Source of the DNA: Poa pratensis
Taxonomy: Eukaryota > Streptophyta > Magnoliopsida > Poales > Poaceae
DNA: 64,000 nucleotides
Reading direction: 5' to 3'
Assembly: GCA_947311845.1 (NCBI GenBank)
Contig: CAMZMU010000117.1
Coordinates: 79,905,447 to 79,969,446, forward strand
Below are positions 55,841-64,000 of the stretch, piece by piece. The position numbers and the translations under genes are program-made. Below the pieces are notes generated by a model. The model made no database searches, was not told where the DNA came from, and saw only the letters and a program-made list of their open reading frames with translations. Each line of letters begins with the position of its first letter. Positions within the stretch are counted from its first letter, which is position 1.

Positions 55841-58800
55841 TGTAGTGACCCAGCACACCACTGCATGTTGTAGTGTACAAGTCGTTGACATAATACTCAC
55901 GGAAGGTCCAATCCGTAAATATTACATCCTTCAGAGTAGTACAACAGAAACATAGTCGGTCCAAGGTAACACTATAGGATTACAACACTATTCAATACAA
56001 AATCTCGAGAACCTCCTTTACAAACAGAAGTAGGTCTCGTGCAAATGAAACTCCCGAAAGACGCAAATCGAAGCACTAAGCTGGATACCAGCTCTAATTC
56101 TAACTCCTAATCCACTACTGCTGCTGTCACAGCCCTAATCTATCCATCTGGAATATCTTCGTTTGGAGTAGTGCTCCTCCTTCCAAATAATCATCATCTT
56201 CTCCATAGGCTTTGTTGTCATCGCATCCACCATTGCCCAGTTGTGGCCACTCCTCCGTTGGCAAAGTAGAGGTTGACTCCTTCAGGCTCCACTAGTTTGA
56301 TTTGACTCCTTGTTGAAGATTTCACTAACATTGTTATGGATTCCTGTCCTTCCTCTGCTGCCTCCAATAATCTAAGCAGGGGGTCAACGGAGGAAAGAGT
56401 GAGCAACACGAGCGTTACTCAGCAAGTTCATATAACAGGAATAAGGTGTTTTATGCACTAGCTACCATCCATACCAAAAGGTCATGGATGAACATGCATA
56501 TCTTTGTAAAACATTTTTAGGAAAAGATTCATTTTATCTTCAGAAAACTATGCCCGTCATCCATTCACAGGTGCTAGGGCCTTGAGGAGCCTCCTTTCCT
56601 GCAGCGTTCGTCGTTCCTTCCTGGAACGGGGAGTAACATGTCACATTTTTACACTCTGCAGAGGTGCGTTACTTTACCCATAAGAGACCAACATCATGTT
56701 GCACAACCAGGCGTACTTTCCTGTCCACACTTCCTATGGTGTGGGGCCCGATTGTTGATCCAAACCATTCGTCGTGCTTCTCCAACAACCCCGCATGCCC
56801 ACCCTTTTGTAGGTCTCTCCTCCCCTATATCTTTTGGTAGACTGTTCCAGACCGAAGTCCTCCCCTATACCATAAAGATAGACTGTTCCAGACAACCCCT
56901 ACAATCCATCATAGACCACAGAAACCGTGGGAATTAAGGGATCCCACCCATGTGCATGTAGTCCCGCAAGATCTACAGCCTACGGAACTGGCAGTCCGTT
57001 GACATGCGAAAGGGAAAAGATCACAGATGACTTTCCCGTCCCATTCCAAGTCTCATGGTTAACGCTTCATTTACGGCGCAAGAACGCTGATGGCATTGGT
57101 TATTAAATCCTAGATAATACTTTCCCGTGCAAATGGAACCTCCACCAACCACATCATACCATGGTTCCATCTGCCAGCCAACAATTTATATATATATATA
57201 ACAATTCACATCATTCGAAAATAGGTTTTACCTTTTCATGCAATGATAAACCATAGTATTTTGCATTTACTTTTGATAAACATAATCAAGTAGGACATGA
57301 GCAAGAGTGAACTTGCCTTTTTGACTGCAAGATTATGCAGCCAAGGTCTTCGATACAATAAAGACTCCAAAATCTGGAAAAAACGTCATTGGTCCGGTAA
57401 GGACTAATGTTTGAAGAAGCAATATGCTATTATGCATAAGTATGAGATGCTTCGCTTTAAACCACGTAGCTAACTCTCGATGGTTGAGGGTTGTTTGAGT
57501 TTGGTGTTTACTTTTAGATATGTTTTGTCTTCAAGTTTAATTCAGAAGAAAGATGAATGTTAAAACTCTAACTTTAAAGTACAATGTTAAGCATAAAAAT
57601 AAAGTAAAACAACATCATAATACTAAGTGGTTGTTTTAGGGTTGATTATGATCTTTATGTTTGTAAATAACATGTTTTGACTTTAATTAATTGCAAAAAT
57701 GGTATAGTATTATTATTCATGAATACAAAAAGAATAACTTTTGAAGAAATAAATAATGTATACATTTGTTGGTATCATACCATAATGGTACTTATTTTAT
57801 TTAATTGATGGTATATTATTAAATATTAAGAGTAGTTGCTTATGTGTTTAACTTTTCTTTAAGTAATAAAATAATATGATTTAAATACTAACACTTGGAA
57901 GAAACACAACAAGTAAACTTATATTATGAAAAAATTATTAATTTGGATTAAACACTTGAAGTTTATAACACCAAATTAATCTAATTATTTAAAGGTATTA
58001 ATAATAGTGAACAAGTTTTATTAAATAGAGAATTTCACTTTTATGAATTAAGAACTACATGAAATATTATAAAGTAGTAATATGATAAATTTATATGTTG
58101 ATAAATTCATCTTTGTATTATTAAAGGATTTTTGAATAATTATTTTCCTTATGGAAAATATCATTTTAATAAACCACTTAAGAATATTAGTTAAACATGT
58201 TCACCAATGGAATTCTAAAAATGGTCATAATGTTGTGATGGAAATATATTTCCATATTTGTAGTTAAACATGTGGAGCAATTTGAATGGAATTCAAATGC
58301 ATTCAAAATAGCATTTTAAATAAATTCCATATTTAAATTAATAAGTAAATTGTTGTTTCAATTTTAAAGTGATTCAATTTTTAATCAAGCAAGTGTTTAA
58401 TTTATACAAACAGATAGATTTATTTTTCTATTCATTTTGGTATATTATTTGTATTTTTCTGATTTTACATGAAATAGTTATGAATTTCCAAAGTTTATTC
58501 AATTTAAAATATTTCTGGAATTATTTTCTTATTAATTTTTGATTTATGAAATGACCAAAATGCCCTTGGTCAAACTGGGTTGAACCAGACCAAGGACTGG
58601 CTCGGGTCGTGGTCAACTCGACCGAGCCACACTCTCTCACCCGTTCCCCTCCTTCTCTCCTTCTTCCTCGAGCCCGTGCTCGCCTCTGCCGTCGCCGGAC
58701 GATTCCGGCGAGCTCCGGCCAGCTTCGCCGCCGTGCTGGGGCGGAATCAACGCGCCACCGGTCCTCCTCCTTCCCCTCCACGGCGATTTGTTTTTCCCCG

Positions 58801-61079
58801 CCTGTCGCAGCCGTGCGCGACCCATCCCCGAGCTAGGGTTTCGGGTGCATGCGCGGCTCCGCCGTGCTCGTGCTTCTCTGGTGTTCCGCCATGGCTCGGT
58901 GCAGAGATGCACCCTCTGTGCCGCCATGGTGGTGACGGTGAAGCTCGCCTCCCTGTGGTCCTTCTCCATTGGCCACACGGGCACTGCCCCGTCGCCGTGG
59001 AGCTTCGACCATGGGCGCTGGTAAGCCTTCTTTCCTCTCCTCTCTTCTTCTTCCTTCTCCTGGCCTATGGCCCTGCTCTGTGATGTGTAGCATGTAGTGA
59101 TTTTAGGTGTTCCATTGCCAGGTGTTGTGCTGCCTTGTGGCTCCTGTTGTGTTCACTGGATGATGCTATAATGCTTCTGTAATTTTTTACTGAATATGAT
59201 TTAGCTGGTTGCTTTGGCGGTGGTGATGAACTGCTGGTTCTGTCCTTCGACAGGTTCAGTTAACTGTTTTTGACAGTGCAATTTGAGTGTGCTACTCTGA
59301 ACCATGTGGTCAGAGATGTGCCTCTGCTGAAATCTGTGGTTGTATAGCTCTAATTGGTTCTGTGCATGTGTAACAAGCTCTATTTGTGCCCTGTGTTAGT
59401 TAATCTAGTTTCTTGAGCTAAATGATGTTGCTTTGCTTGTTGTGATGTCTCATTTGAGTTACACAGAAGCAATTTCATGTGTTTAGCTTAGGCAAAATAA
59501 ATTATACTAAGCAGTCGTGCATTTGGTGCATGTGTGTGTGTTGTGGTGCTCCTCCCCTATGTGGGTTTTGTGCCCAGCAACCAAGTACTGGCCTTGTGCT
59601 GCCTTTATGTGTAAACCATGCTATTAGCATGTTGTGCCTTTGCTAAATATTGGAGAACTTGCCCCTGCCTAGGATGCACAGGCTGAGGCCTTTTGTAAAT
59701 AAGAACAGATGTTATGCTTGCTTCTTATTTTTAATTCCCTGTGAAGATTTTGCATAGCACTTCTATGCCTAGCTGAGGAAAAATACACCACCCTACTCCA
59801 TGTGTAACTAGCAGTTCATTTTGCTAGAGAAATAGAGCATCAACCTCTTATCAGGTGTGGTGGTGGTGTTGCTGTGTTGCTTGTGGCTTTTCTTGCTTCC
59901 TTGATCAACAGATCTTGTGGTCTCCTTCTTGTTCACCTTGCTGGCCTGCTCCTCCGGCTCCAGTTGCTCCCTTCTAGCTCTTGGCCTTCTCCTTGCTCCT
60001 GCTTGGCCTTGAGCTTCGACTCCATCTTGCTCTTGCTTTTGGCAAAGGATCAATAGTGAAACCAATGGATCTGTGATGTTTTGTGATGAACAGATAGTGG
60101 TTGATGTGCTGTGTGCTGAGGAGCTGAGAGGTGCGTGTGTGAGAGCTGAGGTGGTAAAATGGATGTGCTCCTCTGGCTGCTACGGCTGCCTCTTGCTCTT
60201 ATCCCTACCATGGGAGTGAAATGGCTGTGCAGTTGACAGCCAATCTGTGTGTGGTGATTGTGCTGCCTGGTTAGTTGCTTCCCAGGTTCTGTGAACCTGA
60301 GCTTCGGCTGGTTGGTCTTATCCCTGTGTGATACATTTCTTTTGCATGCCAAGTGGATTTCTGTGACAGTCCAGCCAATGAGGGTGTCCTGAGGCTAAAT
60401 GTGGTGATTTAAGAACAGATACTATACTTAGTCGCCTAATTAAACTCGATGATGCAAATAGCAATACATCTTATTGCTAGTCTGAGAGTAATACTAACCC
60501 TAACCCCTCTTTGTACTTTCTGTCTTTGCTTTTCATTTGTTTTGCAGGAAAACAGTTTTGGAGCTGAGATCAATTGAAGAAGAAGATACGAGAGTTTCTA
60601 GTTTAGGAATATTTGTAATTTTCCCTTTTTGTGTAATTCAAATTGTTGTAATATAATTGTAAAGACAATGTAATTTGTGTTTAATCAATAAAATTATTTG
60701 TTTGTCTTTGCAAGAATTCAATAAGTTGTAATATTTATTGTAAAGATTTGATTTATTCAAACATCTATAAACTCATTCAGTTAATTATTGTTTTTCTTAC
60801 TTAATTGTTTTAATTTGAACTACTTTACAAATTCAAATTATTTGAATATTCAAATTGGATTCAAAATTCCCGCAACAAGTAAATTATCTAAAGGTCATGT
60901 CGAAATTTACTTGCATTCACCTAAAATGAACTAAACCTAATTCAAGAAGATGAATGAACTCCGATCACTTAGGGTTTTTAATTTACGAAAAATTTATTCA
61001 GGATTTTCAAATGCATGCATACAGATGCACAAATTCCTATTTCTACCCTTCGTAAACTCCTAAATGCTGGGATATTACA
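55841..61079 (-). mobile_element. Probable very long gypsy LTR (3' LTR of a minus-strand element)
   Basis: On the minus strand a polypurine tract (AAGGGGGAAAGAC) is followed at once by TGTAATATCCCAGC at 61079. The plus-strand left border is TGTAGTGACCCAGC at 55841, so TG...CA ends are 5239 bp apart. The element body continues to the right, where a chromodomain remnant lies. 57200-58560 is very AT-rich; 58580-59080 is GC-rich with a promoter-like leader and short frames but no recognised gene; 59100-60500 is mixed, noncoding sequence. The left border is the weakest point: no target duplication can be checked because the other end is outside the window. The span could instead be two or more fused elements. 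Confidence 0.45.
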
Positions 61080-61080
61080 G

Positions 61081-61330
61081 TCTTTCCCCCTTAACAAAAA
61101 CTTCGTCCCGAAGTTATGACGTGTATACCTGAAGAGTCCTGGATAGACTTGCCTCAATTCCTCCCCTTTCTCCCAGGTAGCTTCTCGTTCAGGATGGTGC
61201 TTTCATTGATCTTTGCACTACTTAATTGCTCTATTTCTAAGTCTCTTCCAGTTTTCCGCTAAGATCCGAGTTTGTTCTTTGACGTAAGTTAAGTCTGCCT
61301 TTAATTCCAGTTCCAACATCATTTGCCTCA
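61081..61330 (-). pseudogene. Gypsy polyprotein C-terminus with chromodomain remnant
   Basis: Minus-strand translation gives LTYVKEQTRILAENWKRLRN, then, after stops, HPEREATWEKGEELRQVYPG and LF. That is the chromodomain-like end of chromovirus-type (Ty3/gypsy) integrase, where EREATWE-x-E-x-x-L-R-x-x-YP-x-LF is standard. Internal stops and the absence of integrase upstream make it a relic. It lies directly before the polypurine tract, in its expected position. Confidence 0.75.
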
Positions 61331-62270
61331 CCCTAGTGGCGAAGACAACCAATTACTCCTTGCAAAGTTTTCTTTTAGTGAGTTATAGAAGAATGTATGT
61401 ATATTTTATTCCATCAATCTGCCTTATGCATATAAAAGAATATGTTAACAAGATGATCAGTCTTGTTACCAAATAACTTTTATTTCAAGTGGCTGAGATG
61501 TACTGGATTATCTGACCTTCTGTTTGTTTGTATATGACATTCAATTGTTTGAGCATACAAAAGTGATTTGTTAACAAGGTAATTAAGCTTGTTACCAAAC
61601 TACTTCTATATAACACGAACCTTGGAATATCACACTATTTCAAGAGAGATTAATAAGAATAGATTCTGACATAAGAATTTCCAAATTCTCCCTGATAGAT
61701 TGACTTAGCACTTCTAGAATAGCCTAAAGAATCCTTCTGAAATCTTCTTGTCGTAGTTCCTCCTTCTTGTGATTTGCTTCTCTTACAGAATGACTTCGAG
61801 AAGATTGGGAGATAAGAATATAAGATGGTCTAGATAAAGTAAAAAGATCTAGTTTAAGCTTTTATTATCCTTCCTTGAACTTCTCATTTTTTTTCCTTTA
61901 AGATTTGTACTTATTCCATATATGATGTATTTTACCTAGCTTTCAATCCAATTCCTCTTATAAAGGTTGTATCTTGTTATTATTCCATTAGTTGTATCTA
62001 AAGATACTTTAGTTGTTGAATGTTCAATTTGTATTAGAGATGTGTAGTGCTTATGAAATAATGACTTAAGATGATAATTGATAAGATATTTACTTAGGAT
62101 ATTAGGTTCTCATATGCTCATATACGTGCATTCTCAACTAGTCTTTTGAGTGTTGGTCGATCACTCTATGACTTCGTCGAAAATGTTTTTATTTACCCCG
62201 GATTTTTAGATGCATGCTATGCAAATGCACATATTAGCCCCTTTCTACTCTCTGCACTACGGGTATTACA
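61331..62270 (-). other. Second, related gypsy LTR border and AT-rich sequence
   Basis: At 62270 the minus strand reads TAAGGGGAGAGTA followed by TGTAATACCCGTAG, another polypurine tract and LTR start. Its next 60 bases are related to the LTR start at 61079 (both have GTAGAAA and GTGCAT followed by ATGCATG). A fragment of a related LTR therefore occupies at least part of this interval. Its other end could not be found. Confidence 0.45.
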
Positions 62271-64000
62271 TACTCTCCCCTTAGAATTTGCTAGGGCGCT
62301 TCCTTTCGTCTGACCTTTTGTTAGTCGATATTTATCTAGTTGTATCCATTCAGTCTCAAGTAACAACTAGATCTTTTCTGTTGAATAGAGCTGCTCTCTC
62401 TATGCCCTTTGTGCTCAAACTTCCAACCTGTATACCTATGGTCTCTCGAAGAACACCGGGTACTATCACTAGATTGTGATTCCCGAGACATTCTCCGGTT
62501 CAGAGATATCATTCCTACATCCAATAGCTTCCCGAAGAACAATTGGTAAGTCCACCACTGTGAACAACCAATAAGATCTCCCGGTAAATTGAATATTCAC
62601 TCGGACTAGCATTCCAGTTGTCTCACCTAGGGTCTTGAGAAAAGACTATTGCAAAACTAGTTGCAATTGGTGATAACTTAACTTTAATTTAGAACGGGTT
62701 GTTGGTCATCTAGTCCAAATTTGTCTGATATACAACTCTTTCATCTGTATGTTGCTGGAACTGGTTCCTTTCTTTTGGGTGATCAACGACGTGACTCTTC
62801 AATTTTTATATTGGTTCAACCTCCATCTGAGTCCTTGGATCTTGGATGTCAATCCTATGGCAATCCATCCTTCTCTACAGCTACCCCGTATAGATGGTGA
62901 TTTCACTATATCTCGACATCACATGTCTCTGTTGGCGACATACCAAATATCTAACTCCTTGGACTATCGACAATCTAGGAACTCATCTCCCATGGTCTTG
63001 ATGTGTCTCCTTTGGAACATTGAACTTTAAACTCTTGTTGCCTTCTTCTCGATGATACTACTATCTTGCCTTGCTTGAAATATCAGACTTTGTTGTTGTC
63101 TGCTAAGTATTGGATTGTTGCTTCATACTCCTCTACTTCAACTTCATGGCTCTTTTAGACATATAAGTCCTTCTTCTCCAAACTTTCTCCAAATATCAGT
63201 TGTGCCTTTTTGTTTTTCCAACACCCATTTCTTCCGCCAAGTTACTACAACTCCCAACAATATATAACTACCTATTGTGGCTTCTTAATCCCGCGTCTTT
63301 CAATTCCCGCTCAATGTCCTTCACTCAATATCTTCATCCTTGTATAATCTTAAATTTGACTGTCCCAATCATAAATTTGTCACGACAGGACCTGTTATTT
63401 AGATCTTCCAACTTCATAATTCTCCTACTTCAGTAGAGTTTCCATGTAGCTTTCCTGTCATCATCGTTAGTTAACCTTCCTTCATTTTGTGATGATACTC
63501 TTCTTTGAACTTACATAGTTCCTCCATCCTTCCATGTTCTGATGTTGTTGACCTCCGGATCTAAATATGATATGATTTGTGGTCCATCCCCACGTGTAGC
63601 TTCGTTTACTTCGATCATCCTGACTTTCTTCTCTTCATGAGCTTTCATAACTGTTTGGAACTTCTGGGAGCACGTCTCTCCCTTACACGAATCCTATCTA
63701 CCTCTAGATCAGTAACATCAAGAAAAGAACTCAATGTGACAATCATGCCATTGTACATCAAATTCTAACTTCATGTACCAACCTAGTCAATCAAAAATCC
63801 AATAAGATCCAATAAATCGCAAATGCAGTTATATATCAATCATGCAACATAAGCCCGTAAAATAAGTAGTACATTGAGTAAAAACATCTCAAGTACCCAG
63901 GCTTAGATGCTATACACTACAATATAGGTATATATTACCTTATAGTCCTATGCTAAAACAACTCTTTGCCTTAGTATTTACCCCAATTGCCCATTTGCAA
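62271..64000. other. Degenerate retrotransposon-derived sequence
   Basis: The interval is C/T-rich on the plus strand with only short frames. Given its place beyond a polypurine tract it is probably the decayed interior of a minus-strand gypsy element, but no integrase or reverse transcriptase motif is legible. No host gene is seen up to the window end. Confidence 0.4.

Noticed and set aside
58580..59083. 167-aa plus-strand frame as a host gene
   Set aside because: Pro/Arg/Ser-rich translation without a domain, inside the presumed LTR; no matching downstream exon found.
1..64000. CRISPR arrays, operons, Shine-Dalgarno sites, replication origins
   Set aside because: The sequence is plant nuclear DNA; the tandem repeats found are satellite-like or duplications, not spacer arrays.

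Overview
The window looks like nuclear DNA of a grass of the wheat/barley tribe (Triticeae). The evidence is the nested transposon landscape (four CACTA DNA transposons, Stowaway and Tourist MITEs, PIF/Harbinger, gypsy LTR elements, LINE tails), plant splice signals, and one intact-looking GC-rich gene. No bacterial, viral or organellar features were seen. All assignments come from reading motifs; no search was run.

Layout. 1-4.3 kb is gene-poor, with a Stowaway MITE (3151-3272) and a LINE 3' fragment. 4436-5731 (+) is a complete intron-less AP2/ERF transcription factor with a TATA box, the only convincing intact host gene. 6533-20774 is a 14.2-kb CACTA element read on the minus strand. It carries a spliced 134-aa coiled-coil/single-membrane-span protein, a Tnp2-type transposase wrecked by two frameshifts, a stop and a deletion, a 186-aa protein with two ubiquitin-interacting-motif-like helices, and a multi-exon gene ending in a Ulp1-like (C48) protease. 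A 3.2-kb CACTA (8810-12031, TSD CTA) sits inside the last gene and carries exon fragments, including one of ribosomal protein S29 and one of a Raf-like kinase. 20.8-26.1 kb is intergenic, with a probable Helitron 3' end.

26107-41535 is a 15.4-kb CACTA (TSD ATG). Inside it are a non-autonomous gypsy-like LTR element (28944-34441, TSD ACCTA), a Stowaway MITE, exon-like islands and a 4.5-kb array of 662-bp tandem repeats. 43151-45402 is a second member of the small CACTA family (TSD AGA), with an acidic NLS-bearing ORF and a duplicated transposase fragment. 45.7-50.3 kb is a 2.3-kb tandem duplication that itself contains a 614-bp tandem duplication. 50508-51720 (-) is an F-box/FBA pseudogene. 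51936-53165 is a PIF/Harbinger element, and a Tourist-like MITE (53169-53716) shares its TTA target. From 53.9 kb on are a poly(A)-tailed retroposon, a probable very long gypsy LTR (55841-61079) with a chromodomain remnant beside it, and more degenerate gypsy sequence.

How it fits together. Most of the window is transposon nested in transposon. The item most worth following up is the gene set of the 14.2-kb CACTA, which pairs a transposase with a membrane-anchored coiled-coil protein, a UIM-like protein and a Ulp1-like protease, with subterminal-type repeats in front of individual genes. Next is the small CACTA family whose member carries several host exons with intact splice borders in one orientation.
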